In this document: positions 40,160 to 49,397 of the stretch, in pieces
How positions within the stretch are numbered: position 1 is the first letter of the stretch
How the letters are laid out: every line of letters begins with the position of its first letter
From: CAIMWS01 sp964409245
Lineage (GTDB): Bacteria > Verrucomicrobiota > Verrucomicrobiia > Limisphaerales > UBA1319
Direction: 5' to 3'
Assembly: GCA_964409245.1 (NCBI GenBank)
Contig: CAYPCQ010000029.1
Location: 1 to 64,000 of the forward strand
Length of the DNA stretch: 64,000 nt
Notes under the pieces: generated by a model
What the model was told of the DNA's origin: nothing
Database searches by the model: none
The model's input: only the letters and a program-made list of their open reading frames with translations
Position numbers and translations under genes: made by a program

Positions 40160-43111
40160 ATGAAACGTGCCATCGATGCCAGCCTGGAATTCGTGGAGGA
40201 AATCCTGCTGTTTGCTTTGGATAACGATACCGGCCGGCTGCGCCCGGTGCCTGAAAAGGCCCTGGCGGGTTCGATCGCGGGCGGGCTGCTCCTGGGCCTT
40301 GCCTTTGCCGGCCGGGCCGATAACGATCAATCGGATTTGATCGTCCTCGATGCCACCCCCACGGGCCACCCGCTTTTGGACCTGGCGCTGCGGATCCTCA
40401 CGCCGGATACGCCCAAAACCCCGCTCGCCCAGGCGCTGGCTCAAACCGCCCTCCATGCCGTTGAAGCCATCGATCTGGCGTTCGGGCAGCTAACCCAAAA
40501 AGGCTTGCTCAAGGAGAGCGGAAACCGTTTGTGGGGAGGCGGGGAAAAACGCTACGTGAAAACCAGCCTCACCGCGGAGCGCGAGCTGCGCGACCGGATC
40601 CGGCAGGTGGTGCTGTCGCCGGGCGAAATCCCCGATCCCCGGGATGTCGTCCGCATCGGCCTGCTGCACGCCTGCAAGTTGTCTTCCTGCCTCTTTACCA
40701 GCGAGGAGCTTGAGCTGCACCAGGGGCGCCTGCTCCGTCTGGGCGCGCTGGAGCTCATCAACCAGGCGGTGCTGAAGGCCATCCTGGAGTTCCAGGAAGC
40801 GTCGTTTTCCCAGATCGCCGAGCGGCTGGCCGGGGCGGGCCATGAAGCCCCGCACCAGACCGCCGGCGGCCGGGCGGCGGTGGTATCGGCGATTGCCAAG
40901 ACGTATGAGGAGGCGGGCTTGCTGCGCGGCTCCATCCTGCTGACGCAGGTCAATCAAATCGACGGTTTCGATTGCCCGGGCTGTTCCTGGCCGCACACCG
41001 GGAAAAAACGGCACCGCTTCGAGTTTTGCGAAAATGGGGCCAAAGCGCTCGCCTCGCAAGCGTCCGTCAAGCGCGTCGATGCCGCCTTTTTCCAAAACTG
41101 GCCGATCGCCGAATTAAGCCGGCAGTCCGACTATTGGTTGAACCAGCAAGGGCGCCTGGCCCAGCCGGTGATCCGCCGCCGGGGGGCCACGCATTATGTG
41201 CCGATCGGGTGGGAGGAGGCCATCCAGGTGGTGGCCACCGAACTCAAGCGGCTGGAGAGCCCCGTCGAGGCGGTGTTCTACACCTCGGGCAGCGCCGCCA
41301 ACGAAACCGCTTTTCTGCTCCAGCTCATGGCCCGGCAATTCGGCACGAATAATCTGCCCGGCAGCGCCAACCTCTGCCATGAAGCCTCGGGCCTGGCCTT
41401 GTCCCAGACCCTGGGCGGCGGCAAGGGGACGGTCCACATCGAGGATCTGGCGCACGCGGACCTCATCTTCCTGTTCGGCCACAATCCGGGCTCCAACCAC
41501 GCCCGCATGCTGGAGACGCTGCAGCGCGCCGTCCGCAACGGCGCCACCCTCATCTCGGTGAATCCCCTGGCGGAAGCCGGCCTGAAAACCTTCTCCAATC
41601 CCCACGAGATCCTGGGCATGCTCGGCCACGGAACCCCGCTGGCGTCCCAGTTCCTGCAAGTCCGCGTCAATGGGGACCAGGCCTTGATCCAGGGGCTGAT
41701 CAAGGCGGTCCTCCGGGAGGAGGAGAAACGGCCCGGGACGGTGCTGGATCATGGATTCATACAGGCCTGCACCACGGGGTTCGAGGCCTTGCAGGCCGCG
41801 GTGGCCAAGCTCAGCTGCGAGGCCATCGCGGAGCAATGCGGCATCCCCTGGGGCCGGATCGAGGAAACGGCGCGGCTGTACATCAAATCCAGCCGCACCA
41901 TAGCGGCCTGGTGCCTGGGCATCACGCAGCACGCCAATGGCGTCGCCACGATCCGGGACATCGTCAATTTGCTGCTGCTGCGCGGGAACCTCGGCAAGCC
42001 CGGCGCGGGCGTATGCCCGGTGCGGGGGCATAGCAACGTCCAGGGCAATCGCACCATGGGGATTGGCACCCGGATGCCCGAAGCCTTCCTGGATGCCCTG
42101 CAAAGAACCTTCCGCTTCGATCCGCCCCGCGCCCCGGGGTTGGATGCCCTCCCCGCGCTCGAAGCCATGCGGGAAGGCCGGGTCAAAGTCTTTTTTTCCA
42201 TGGGGGGGAACCTGGTGTCGGCCGCGCCCGATTCGGGCTTCACCGCCCAGGCCATGCGGCGCTGCCGGCTGACCGTCATGGTTTCCACCAAGCTCAACCG
42301 CAACCACCTGGTCACCGGCGAGGAGGCCCTCATCCTGCCCTGCCTGAGCCGGACGGATATCGACCTGGGCGGGAACGGGGAGCCCCAATATACCACGGTC
42401 GAGGACACCATGGGGGGCATTCATATGTCGCGCGGCTGCCTGGATCCGCTCGCGCCTGAATTAAGAAGCGAGCCGTGGATCATCGCCACTTTGGCCACCG
42501 CCCTGGCGGGCAATTCCTCCCCCATCCCCTGGCAGGATTACCTGGTGGATTACGGGCGGATACGGGCGGACATCGCCCGGATCGTTCCCGGCTACCAGGA
42601 TCCCCAGCGGCTGCTTCGCCAGGAGGGGGCGGCCTATTTGCCCAATCCGGCCCGGGAACGGAAATTTGGCGGGCCGGAGGGCAAGGCCCGGTTCACCGTC
42701 CAGGCCCTGGCGCACACCCCGTGCCAGGCCGGCCAGTTCCTCCTCACCACGCTGCGCAGCCACGACCAATTCAACACCATCATCCATGGGCAGGATGACC
42801 GTTACCGGGGCATCCGCAAGGCGCGGCGCGTCCTGCTGATCAACCCCGCGGATATGCGGGAGCTGGGCCTGCAGCCAGGCCAGCTGGTCGATATCCAACA
42901 TCATGGGACCCGGCGGTTGACCGCCCGGTGTTTCCAGGCCGTCCCCTACGATATCCCGCGCGGGTGCGTGGCCGGGTATTTCCCCGAGACGAACGAAGTG
43001 GTGCCGCTGGACCACCGGGATCCCGAGAGCCATACTCCCGCCAGCAAATCCACCGTGGTCACCCTCGTTCTTTCGCACCGCGAGGCCGCGCCCGCCCCGC
43101 TGGCAACCTGA
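40160..43111 (+). CDS. Fusion of a GPP34 domain with a YdeP/FdhF-type molybdopterin oxidoreductase
   Basis: 983 residues from the ATG at 40160; an in-frame start at 40136 adds eight. Residues 5-215 match the GPP34 (Golgi phosphoprotein 3) domain: EEILLFALDNDTGRLRPV, ALAGSIAGGLLLGLAFAGR, then DATPTGHPLLDLAL, KGLLKESG and PDPRDVVRIGLLHACKL. From about residue 258 it matches YdeP-type oxidoreductases: NQIDGFDCPGCSWP, EFCENGAKALASQ, YTSGSAANETAF, ANLCHEASGLALS, ending with the beta-barrel that binds the bis-MGD cofactor (FNTIIHGQDDRYRG). There is no CxxCxxxC iron-sulphur site. In eukaryotes GPP34 binds phosphatidylinositol 4-phosphate; the bacterial role is unknown. The fusion would tie a redox enzyme to membranes or lipid. 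Confidence 0.88.
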   Translation: MKRAIDASLEFVEEILLFALDNDTGRLRPVPEKALAGSIAGGLLLGLAFAGRADNDQSDLIVLDATPTGHPLLDLALRILTPDTPKTPLAQALAQTALHAVEAIDLAFGQLTQKGLLKESGNRLWGGGEKRYVKTSLTAERELRDRIRQVVLSPGEIPDPRDVVRIGLLHACKLSSCLFTSEELELHQGRLLRLGALELINQAVLKAILEFQEASFSQIAERLAGAGHEAPHQTAGGRAAVVSAIAKTYEEAGLLRGSILLTQVNQIDGFDCPGCSWPHTGKKRHRFEFCENGAKALASQASVKRVDAAFFQNWPIAELSRQSDYWLNQQGRLAQPVIRRRGATHYVPIGWEEAIQVVATELKRLESPVEAVFYTSGSAANETAFLLQLMARQFGTNNLPGSANLCHEASGLALSQTLGGGKGTVHIEDLAHADLIFLFGHNPGSNHARMLETLQRAVRNGATLISVNPLAEAGLKTFSNPHEILGMLGHGTPLASQFLQVRVNGDQALIQGLIKAVLREEEKRPGTVLDHGFIQACTTGFEALQAAVAKLSCEAIAEQCGIPWGRIEETARLYIKSSRTIAAWCLGITQHANGVATIRDIVNLLLLRGNLGKPGAGVCPVRGHSNVQGNRTMGIGTRMPEAFLDALQRTFRFDPPRAPGLDALPALEAMREGRVKVFFSMGGNLVSAAPDSGFTAQAMRRCRLTVMVSTKLNRNHLVTGEEALILPCLSRTDIDLGGNGEPQYTTVEDTMGGIHMSRGCLDPLAPELRSEPWIIATLATALAGNSSPIPWQDYLVDYGRIRADIARIVPGYQDPQRLLRQEGAAYLPNPARERKFGGPEGKARFTVQALAHTPCQAGQFLLTTLRSHDQFNTIIHGQDDRYRGIRKARRVLLINPADMRELGLQPGQLVDIQHHGTRRLTARCFQAVPYDIPRGCVAGYFPETNEVVPLDHRDPESHTPASKSTVVTLVLSHREAAPAPLAT

Positions 43112-43200
43112 TGGGCCGGGGTGGAAAGGGGCCACCGCCACTGCTTCCCGCAACGGGAACCGGCCCCGCCGCCGGGCGGCCCACCTCGCAATCTGCCGGG

Positions 43201-44496
43201 TTACTTGCTCCCGGCTTTCAGGTCTTCGGGGGTGCGGGGTGGGGCCATCTGGCTGAACAGCTCAGCCGGCCATTGCCCCACCCGCTCGAAGCCGGCGGTG
43301 TCGGGCTGCTTGAACTGCACGTAGGCCCGGACCCGGCCCTTGGTGGTGCAGGTGACGGCCTGGGCATCCTTGCCGGGAGTGAACACGCTGTAGCCCGCCA
43401 GCTGGCAATCTTCCAGGTCGAGGTGCAGGCGCCCCTCGGGCCGGTGGTTTTCCGAGCAGAGGATGCCGGTCGCTTTCCCACCCATTTCCGGCTGGGTGAA
43501 ATTCAGGGCAATCATCCGGCAGCGGACGAACCGGGCGCGGGCGCAGTAGCTGGCGTAAGACAGCGCGACCGCGTTGTCCGGGTGGACCAGGGTGCAATCC
43601 TCAAACACCGTGTGGGGCAGGCTGGGCATCGCTTTCTCCCATCCGCCGACCAGGACCGCCGCGGTGTCCCCCACCCAGTCCAGCGCCAGGAAATAGCAGC
43701 GGCGGAAGACGCTCGGCTCCCCTTCGCGAACCGTGGGATAACAAACCCCGCCCCCGAAGGCGCGGCCGGCGCCGACGCAATCCTCCACCACGACGGTGAA
43801 ACCGGCGCCGCTCTGGTCGGTCAGATCCCAAAACAGCCCGGCATCGCCGCCGGCCACATAGAGATTGCGGAAGATCCAGCGGTCGCAGACCAGGCTGGAG
43901 AAGGTGGTGCGGTTGTTGCCGCCCGGCCAGTTCCGATCCGAAGCCGCAAAGGAACTCCACCAATCCCAGCTCTTGAAGCCCTTCCGGGGATCGCCGGAAT
44001 CAGCCAGCACCCAGCCCTTGGCGCCGGAGCCGAGCTGCCCGTCAAAGTCGCCGATCAAGGCGTTATAGGCTCCGCTGGCCCCCATGAAGGCGGGCGCCAG
44101 GTTGGCTTCGCAATACGTGCCGGGGCGGACGATGATCTGGTGGCCGCCCTGGTTGTCGGGCACGGCGGACAGCGCGGCCTGGAGCGAGCGGAAGGCCTTG
44201 CTCCAGCTGCTGCCGTCGGAGTTGTCGCCGAGCTGGGAGACATACAGCGTCCGGCCCTTGCGCCCGGTGTAGTCCGCCGCCGCCGGATCCCACGGCGCGG
44301 CCAGCGCCTGGCCGGCCAGGAGCCAGGCAAACGCCCAGGCCAGCAGGGCATGGCTCCGCGCCAGCTGGCGCGGAACTGAATCCAAAGCCACCGGGCTGGT
44401 GGCGGTTGGGAGTGGGGATGATGGATCGCGGCCCATATCGGCGGCCTGGATTCCGGCGCCGACGATCCGCTCTTCGGTTGGGTATTCAAGTGGCAT
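43201..44496 (-). CDS. Secreted right-handed beta-helix protein
   Basis: 431 residues from the ATG at 44494-44496; an ATG at 44436 would place the signal peptide (ALLAWAFAWLLAGQALA) nearer the start. The mature protein has GRTLYVSQLGDNSDGSSWSK and FRSLQAALSAVP, the usual opening of pectate-lyase-like parallel beta-helices, then many short strands with stacked asparagine and valine positions (FTVVVEDCVGAG, HTVFEDCTLVHPDNAVALSY). These proteins often cleave or bind polysaccharides. No catalytic set can be named from sequence. It is convergent with the oxidoreductase gene. Confidence 0.8.
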   Translation of the reverse strand: MPLEYPTEERIVGAGIQAADMGRDPSSPLPTATSPVALDSVPRQLARSHALLAWAFAWLLAGQALAAPWDPAAADYTGRKGRTLYVSQLGDNSDGSSWSKAFRSLQAALSAVPDNQGGHQIIVRPGTYCEANLAPAFMGASGAYNALIGDFDGQLGSGAKGWVLADSGDPRKGFKSWDWWSSFAASDRNWPGGNNRTTFSSLVCDRWIFRNLYVAGGDAGLFWDLTDQSGAGFTVVVEDCVGAGRAFGGGVCYPTVREGEPSVFRRCYFLALDWVGDTAAVLVGGWEKAMPSLPHTVFEDCTLVHPDNAVALSYASYCARARFVRCRMIALNFTQPEMGGKATGILCSENHRPEGRLHLDLEDCQLAGYSVFTPGKDAQAVTCTTKGRVRAYVQFKQPDTAGFERVGQWPAELFSQMAPPRTPEDLKAGSK

Positions 44497-44678
44497 GGCC
44501 GGAAGCTTACAGCCCCCTTCCCTGGCGTCAATGGCCTTGGCTGGGTCCGGCCATTGGCGGCCCGGCCGTTTTGGCGGGAGCATTGGGCGCCCGGCCGGCG
44601 CTGCCGCAGGCTGCGGGCCAACCCGGAAGGGACGCCGGCCACCGGGACAAAATCCAAACCATCGCGGCCGCCCAGCCG

Positions 44679-45659
44679 CTACTCCCCTGGATTCAACCTC
44701 CGGAAGGCTTCCCCGCAGGCGCGGTAATTTTCAGGGGGCATGCCCATCACGCTGTATTCCTCCACGTAGCCGATGAAGCCGCCGGCGGGCGTGCCCAGCG
44801 CCTCATGCAGCCGCCGGGCTTCCGCGTGGATTTCCGCGGGGGTGCCCTGGATGGAGACGGTCTGGTAGCTGATCGGCAGCAGGAAGCATTGGCGGCCGCG
44901 AAGCTGCGCGCCCACTGCCGCCACATCCACGACGTTGGGCTGGGCGATGTTGATCACCTCCACGCCGATTTCATGGAAATCGCCCATGATCGGGAGGAAG
45001 TTGCCGCAGCAGTGGTACCAGGTATGCAGGCCCAGCTGGCGGGCCAGGGCGAACTGCCGGGCATAGCGCGGCTTGAACAGCCGCCGCCAGAGCGCAGGCG
45101 AAACCATCAGGCCGCACTGGGTGCCCCAGTCATCGGCGAAATGGATGCCGTGGAAACCGTGGCGGGCGGCCAGGCGGATCAGGCCGCACTCGAAATCGAG
45201 GATCCGGTCCATCAAGGCGGCGAAACCGCCGGGATCAATCAGGAAATCCTGCATCGATTGCTCGAAGCCGCGCAGCAGGGTGTAAACGGTGAATCCGCTG
45301 AGGTCCAGGCTCGCCAGGCGGTAGCGGTCCCCGCAGCGCTCCTGGAACGCGGGCAGGGCGGACAGGCGCTCGGCCTCCCGCAGGGCGGGCACACGGATGG
45401 CCCCGGGCGCGGGCATTTCCACATAATAAGGCGCCACCGGGTGGCCCATGGTGCCGTCCCCCAGCTTGACCAGCTGGTAGCCCCATTCATTGGTGGACCA
45501 ATCCCAGGCGTTGGGGGTGCCTTCACCCTCGGCGCCCAGGGAAAGATGATACAGGAGCAGGTCGCCCTCGGTTTGGTCGCAGTTCCAAAACACCACCGGA
45601 ATCCGCTCCGGGTGCTGGAACGTGATGGCCTTTTCCACCAGTGATCGCCGGGTATTCAT
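44679..45659 (-). CDS. Uroporphyrinogen decarboxylase-like (UroD/MtaA superfamily) protein
   Basis: 326 residues, close to the usual length. It has the N-terminal LVEKAITFQHPERIPVVFW, a GFHGIHFADDWGTQCGLM barrel strand and HTWYHCCGNFLPIMGDFHEI, with a His-Cys-Cys cluster. UroD itself keeps a conserved N-terminal arginine pair and YxxxE motifs not seen here. The cysteine-rich strand is closer to corrinoid-linked methyltransferases of the MtaA/CmuA branch, which bind zinc. It may carry methyl groups in an unknown pathway; a haem role is unlikely. No corrinoid protein is adjacent. It is divergent from the transglutaminase gene. Confidence 0.82.
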   Translation of the reverse strand: MNTRRSLVEKAITFQHPERIPVVFWNCDQTEGDLLLYHLSLGAEGEGTPNAWDWSTNEWGYQLVKLGDGTMGHPVAPYYVEMPAPGAIRVPALREAERLSALPAFQERCGDRYRLASLDLSGFTVYTLLRGFEQSMQDFLIDPGGFAALMDRILDFECGLIRLAARHGFHGIHFADDWGTQCGLMVSPALWRRLFKPRYARQFALARQLGLHTWYHCCGNFLPIMGDFHEIGVEVINIAQPNVVDVAAVGAQLRGRQCFLLPISYQTVSIQGTPAEIHAEARRLHEALGTPAGGFIGYVEEYSVMGMPPENYRACGEAFRRLNPGE

Positions 45660-45856
45660 GCGCGTCGTTTTCGTGTTGCCCGCCCATGGAACCGCCCGGC
45701 TGGGAAAAAGCGAGCTTTTTCACGCGCCCCGGGCGGGTGGGCGGGTGGCGCCACCGGGTTTTGTGCCAGCGGCCCAGGGCCGCTCCCATTGCACGGCCTG
45801 GCAAAGAGTTGAGTCCGGGATTGGCAAAGCGGCGCCGATGGTCTATGGATAGGGCC

Positions 45857-47080
45857 ATGATGAAACTCAGCAACCTGGGAACCGGAACCGGTGTCCACCG
45901 GGGGCAGCCCCGTCTTTGCAAATTCCTTCGGCCGTGGCTGATGGTGTGGATGCTGGCGGCAGCACCAGCCCAAGCCGGCGCGGGGGAACCCTGGTGGGGT
46001 GAAGCCACCGCCCGGGCCCTGGAACAAGGAGGGACCAACCGGGCCGAGCTGCAAAAGACCTTGGACACCGCGCCCCCCGCCCACCGGCCGGGCTTGAGTT
46101 TCCTGCTGGAAAACATGCCGGCCACTGATCTGCAGACCCTGGCCGCCCCGTTCCTGCTGGAAAACCTCGCCCTGGCCTATGCGGCGCGCGAGGAATTCGC
46201 CTGGGGGCGCGCCCTCCCCGAGGAATTGTTCCTGAACGAAGTGCTGCCCTACGCGAGCCTGAATGAAAAGCGGGACCGCTGGCGCCAGCAGCTGCACGAC
46301 CTGTGCGCGCCGCTGGTGAAGGATTGCCGCACGCCGGGCGAAGCGGCCCACACCCTGAACCAGAAACTTTTCGGCCTGGTGAAGGTCAAATACTCCACCC
46401 AGCGCCGGAAAGCGAATCAAAACCCGCTCGAATCCATGGAGACCGGCCTGGCCTCCTGCACGGGGCTGTCCATCCTGCTGGTGGACGCCTGCCGGTCGGT
46501 GGCGGTGCCGGCGCGCGTCGCGGGCATCCCCTCCTGGATCGACCACCGGGGCAACCACACCTGGGTGGAGATCTGGGACCAGCGCTGGCATTTCGCCGGC
46601 GCGGCCGAGCCGGACGGCAACGGCCTGGACCGCGGCTGGTTCGTGGGCAGCGCGGCGCAGGCCCTGGTGGACGACCCGCAGCACTCCATCTACGCCTCCA
46701 GCTTCAAGCAGACGGGCCTGGCCTTCCCGATGGTGTGGTCCCGCAACAGCCAGGTGAGCGCCGTCAACGTCACCGCGCGGTATGCCGCCCCGGCGGTGAA
46801 AAAGGAGGACCACCTGGTGCAGTTCCACCTCAAGGTGGTGGAGGCCGCGGCGGGCCGGCGGGTGGCGGCCAAGGTGGCCATGGCGGCCCGGGACGGCACG
46901 GGCGCCCGGCTGGAGGGAATGACCAAGGATGAGACCCACGATGCCAATGACACGCTGGATTTCGCGCTGGCGAAGGAAAAGGAATATGAAATCCAGGTGG
47001 ATTACGCCAGCCGGCAAATCCGCCAAACCTACCGCAGCCCGGCGGCCGGGTCGGATTCCCTGACCATCCGCCTCGAGTGA
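45857..47080 (+). CDS. Secreted transglutaminase-like protein
   Basis: 407 residues from the ATG at 45857 (others at 45845 and 45860). The signal peptide is WLMVWMLAAAPAQAGAG. A helical region precedes the transglutaminase-like core at about 180-290, with the catalytic cysteine in ETGLASCTGLSILLVDACR, the histidine in HRGNHTWVEIWDQRWHF and a following aspartate-rich strand (AEPDGNGLDRGWFVG). The C-terminal part is a beta domain ending SDSLTIRLE. Such proteins act as peptidases, amidases or crosslinkers; which applies here is unknown. The function is extracytoplasmic. Confidence 0.88.
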   Translation: MMKLSNLGTGTGVHRGQPRLCKFLRPWLMVWMLAAAPAQAGAGEPWWGEATARALEQGGTNRAELQKTLDTAPPAHRPGLSFLLENMPATDLQTLAAPFLLENLALAYAAREEFAWGRALPEELFLNEVLPYASLNEKRDRWRQQLHDLCAPLVKDCRTPGEAAHTLNQKLFGLVKVKYSTQRRKANQNPLESMETGLASCTGLSILLVDACRSVAVPARVAGIPSWIDHRGNHTWVEIWDQRWHFAGAAEPDGNGLDRGWFVGSAAQALVDDPQHSIYASSFKQTGLAFPMVWSRNSQVSAVNVTARYAAPAVKKEDHLVQFHLKVVEAAAGRRVAAKVAMAARDGTGARLEGMTKDETHDANDTLDFALAKEKEYEIQVDYASRQIRQTYRSPAAGSDSLTIRLE

Positions 47081-47219
47081 GCGAGCGAATGAGCGAATGA
47101 GCCAGGGGCCGGCCACCGGCGTGCGCAGGCCGCGCCAGCCGCGCCAGCCGTTTGGACCCACCGCAATCGGGTTTGATTTTTAGCCGGGGATCTGGTCCAT
47201 TCTACCCGCGATTCAGCAC

Positions 47220-48020
47220 ATGAAAGCCAAAACCGCTTTTGCCATCGTGGCGCATCCGGATGACATCGAATTCCGGATCGCCGGAACCCTGTTGCTGCTG
47301 CGCCAGGCGGGCTGGGAAACCCACTACCTGACCGTGGCCAACGGATCCTGCGGCACCAACCAGCACAGCGCCCGGCAGGCGGTGGCCATCCGGCGCCGCG
47401 AAGCCCGCCAGGCGGCGGGAATCCTGGGCGCCCACTGGCACCCGAGCCTGGTGAACGACCTCGAGATATTTTACGAATTGAAATTGCTGCGGCGGCTGGC
47501 AGCCATCGTGCGCGAGGTGGCGCCGGACATCGTGCTCACGCATCCCCCGCAGGACTACATGGAGGACCACACGAACACCTGCCGCCTGGCGGTCACGGCG
47601 GCCTTCGCCCGCGGCATGCCGAATTTCAAAACCGTCCCCGCGCGGACGGTGGTGGAGGGTGATGCCGCCGTTTACCACTGCATGCCCCACGGCCTGCACG
47701 ACGCCTTGAACCAGCCGGTGCTGCCGGAGGCGTTGGTGAATACCACCCCGGTGCATGAACTCAAGTGCCAGGCCCTCGCCGCGCACGCCAGCCAGGCCCA
47801 CTGGCTGGAGGCCAGCCAGGGCATGGGCGCCTTTGTGCGCGCCATGGAGGAGGATTCCCTGGCCCTGGGCAAAATGTCCGGCCGGTTCACCCATGCCGAG
47901 GGGTGGCGCCGCCATCTGCACCTGGGCTTCGGCCCGGCCGGGGCCGATCCGCTGCGCGAGGCCCTCGGGAAAAACCACCTCGTCAACCAACCCCAAACCA
48001 AAAAACCCAAGAAAACCTAA
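47220..48020 (+). CDS. PIG-L/LmbE-family N-acetylglucosamine deacetylase
   Basis: 266 residues. It has the zinc-binding AHPDDIEFRIAGT motif at residues 11-23, an arginine-rich RRREARQAAGILG helix, and the second metal motif HPPQDYMEDHTNTCRL. Family members remove acetyl groups from GlcNAc-containing lipids, mycothiol precursors or antibiotics. It has no signal peptide, so it works in the cytoplasm. Eight bases separate it from the NagB-like gene, and elsewhere the two activities occur fused (NagB-LmbE), so they probably act in sequence on an N-acetylated sugar. Confidence 0.93.
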   Translation: MKAKTAFAIVAHPDDIEFRIAGTLLLLRQAGWETHYLTVANGSCGTNQHSARQAVAIRRREARQAAGILGAHWHPSLVNDLEIFYELKLLRRLAAIVREVAPDIVLTHPPQDYMEDHTNTCRLAVTAAFARGMPNFKTVPARTVVEGDAAVYHCMPHGLHDALNQPVLPEALVNTTPVHELKCQALAAHASQAHWLEASQGMGAFVRAMEEDSLALGKMSGRFTHAEGWRRHLHLGFGPAGADPLREALGKNHLVNQPQTKKPKKT

Positions 48021-48029
48021 GGAAACCAC

Positions 48030-48962
48030 ATGCCACGCAAACTCAGCGCCATTTCACCGGATTGGTGGGACTACACCACCCTGGACAGCGATATCATCAA
48101 GGACGCCGCCCAGCTCACGCTGGAAAAATTGACCCGGCTGTCGCGGCCGGGCTTCAAAATCGTGGTTTACGACACGCTGGCGGATTTTTACCTCGCGGAG
48201 GCGCTGGAGTATATCCAGGCCTGGCGCCGATCCACGGCGGACAACCCCGTGGGCATCTGCGGCCCCATTGGCCCCACCGAGCAGCTGCCCCTGGTGGCGC
48301 GCCTGGTGAACGACCTCGGCCTGCAGGTTAAATCCGGCCATTTCTGGGGCATGGACGAATGGTACCTGGACGGGGCTGAAGCACCGGTCACCCATCCCTT
48401 GTCCTTTGAGAGGGCCGACCGTGAACTATGCTTCAACCGCATCCGCAAGGAGCTGTGCATGCCGGATGCCAACCTGCATTTCCCCAAGGCCGATACCAGC
48501 GCCTACCGCCGCAGCTGGGAGGCCGGCGTGCGCTGCGCCGTGATGCAGGGCGGCCAGGGCGATGTGAAGCACTGGGCCTTCAACGACCCCCCCCGCCGCA
48601 AAGGCAAATACAAGGACAGCCCGCCCTCCCCGGAGGAATACCGCAAGCTCACCACCCGGGTGGTGGATCTGCATCCCCTGACGGTGGCCCAAAACGCGCG
48701 CACCTCCGGCGGGGGGAATATCTCACTGGTGCCCACCCAGGCGCTGAGTGTGGGCCCCTGGGAAACTTGGAAGGCCGAGAAAGTTTCCATCTGGCAGGCG
48801 GGCAGCCACGACAACCCGTTTGGCCAGCGGCTGACCGCCCTGATGATCTCCAAGAAAGTGGTCGATGCCGCGGTTCCCATGTCCCTCCTGGCGGACCACC
48901 CGAATGTCCAATTCAACTATTACCGCCACGGCCTTGGCTCCTGCGCGGTGGAGATGCACTAA
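48030..48962 (+). CDS. Glucosamine-6-phosphate deaminase/6-phosphogluconolactonase-like protein
   Basis: 310 residues with AAGGA seven bases before the ATG. It follows the NagB fold: VGICGPIGPTEQLPL for the phosphate loop, FWGMDEWYLDG matching the NagB MDEY strand, and GGQGDVKHWAFNDPP matching the NagB GxGxDGHIAFNEP active-site loop, with the histidine kept. Later SLVPTQALSVGP fits the region that closes over substrate. It probably converts glucosamine-6-phosphate (or an analogue) to a fructose phosphate and ammonia after deacetylation by the upstream PIG-L enzyme. It is longer than typical NagB (about 240-270). Confidence 0.88.
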   Translation: MPRKLSAISPDWWDYTTLDSDIIKDAAQLTLEKLTRLSRPGFKIVVYDTLADFYLAEALEYIQAWRRSTADNPVGICGPIGPTEQLPLVARLVNDLGLQVKSGHFWGMDEWYLDGAEAPVTHPLSFERADRELCFNRIRKELCMPDANLHFPKADTSAYRRSWEAGVRCAVMQGGQGDVKHWAFNDPPRRKGKYKDSPPSPEEYRKLTTRVVDLHPLTVAQNARTSGGGNISLVPTQALSVGPWETWKAEKVSIWQAGSHDNPFGQRLTALMISKKVVDAAVPMSLLADHPNVQFNYYRHGLGSCAVEMH

Positions 48963-48980
48963 GCCTGGCCCATAGAAATA

Positions 48981-49043
48981 CATCCTCCAATTGGCCGCTG
49001 AGCATTCCCACGTTTTGGGATCGGAATGGGGGAGGTTTTGAAC
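48981..49043 (+). repeat. Dispersed repeat R3, second copy
   Basis: Begins 19 bp after the NagB-like stop and aligns with 39751-39813 over its length, keeping GCATTCCC, CGGAATGGGGGA and GTTTTGAAC. Both copies follow a plus-strand stop codon at similar distance, which suits a terminator-like or mRNA 3'-end role. Confidence 0.6.
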
Positions 49044-49057
49044 GAGCTTCAGGTTTG

Positions 49058-49280
49058 CGCATGCAACGGCAGTGTTTGCCCGCCCAAAGCGGGTAGCCGC
49101 CGCCGTCAGGCGGACCTGGAGCATTCGTATGCCTTTGCGGTGCGCAAATTCCGGGTGCTGGGCCGTTGGCGGATTGGGCTTGGTTTGAAATTCGCCCGCG
49201 CCAGATCCGCCTCGTTACCTCGGCGGCTACCCACCGCAGGTTTACGGATGCAACGGAAGTATTCGCCCGCCCAGTGCAGG
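49058..49280 (+). repeat. Composite dispersed repeat R1, second copy
   Basis: It contains ATGCAACGG…GCGGGTAGCCGCCG, then a 95-bp interior with AAATTCGCCCGCG, then TCCGCCTCGTTACCTCGGCG and a second ATGCAACGG segment. This matches the reverse complement of 12994-13275 in order. The ends of the 49091-49232 core form imperfect terminal inverted repeats of about 25 bp (GGGTAGCCGCCG…AGGCGGA). With R3 it fills the 435-bp space between the NagB-like and phosphoesterase genes. Confidence 0.7.
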
Positions 49281-49397
49281 CAGTGGACTCACTCCGCTGA
49301 GCGCCTTGCCCGAATTTGCTCCCGGCGCTCCGCGTTATTTGGCCCTCCCGGCCACGCGGGTTACCCCGGCTTCGGACTTGCGCGCACCGCTGGCCGG

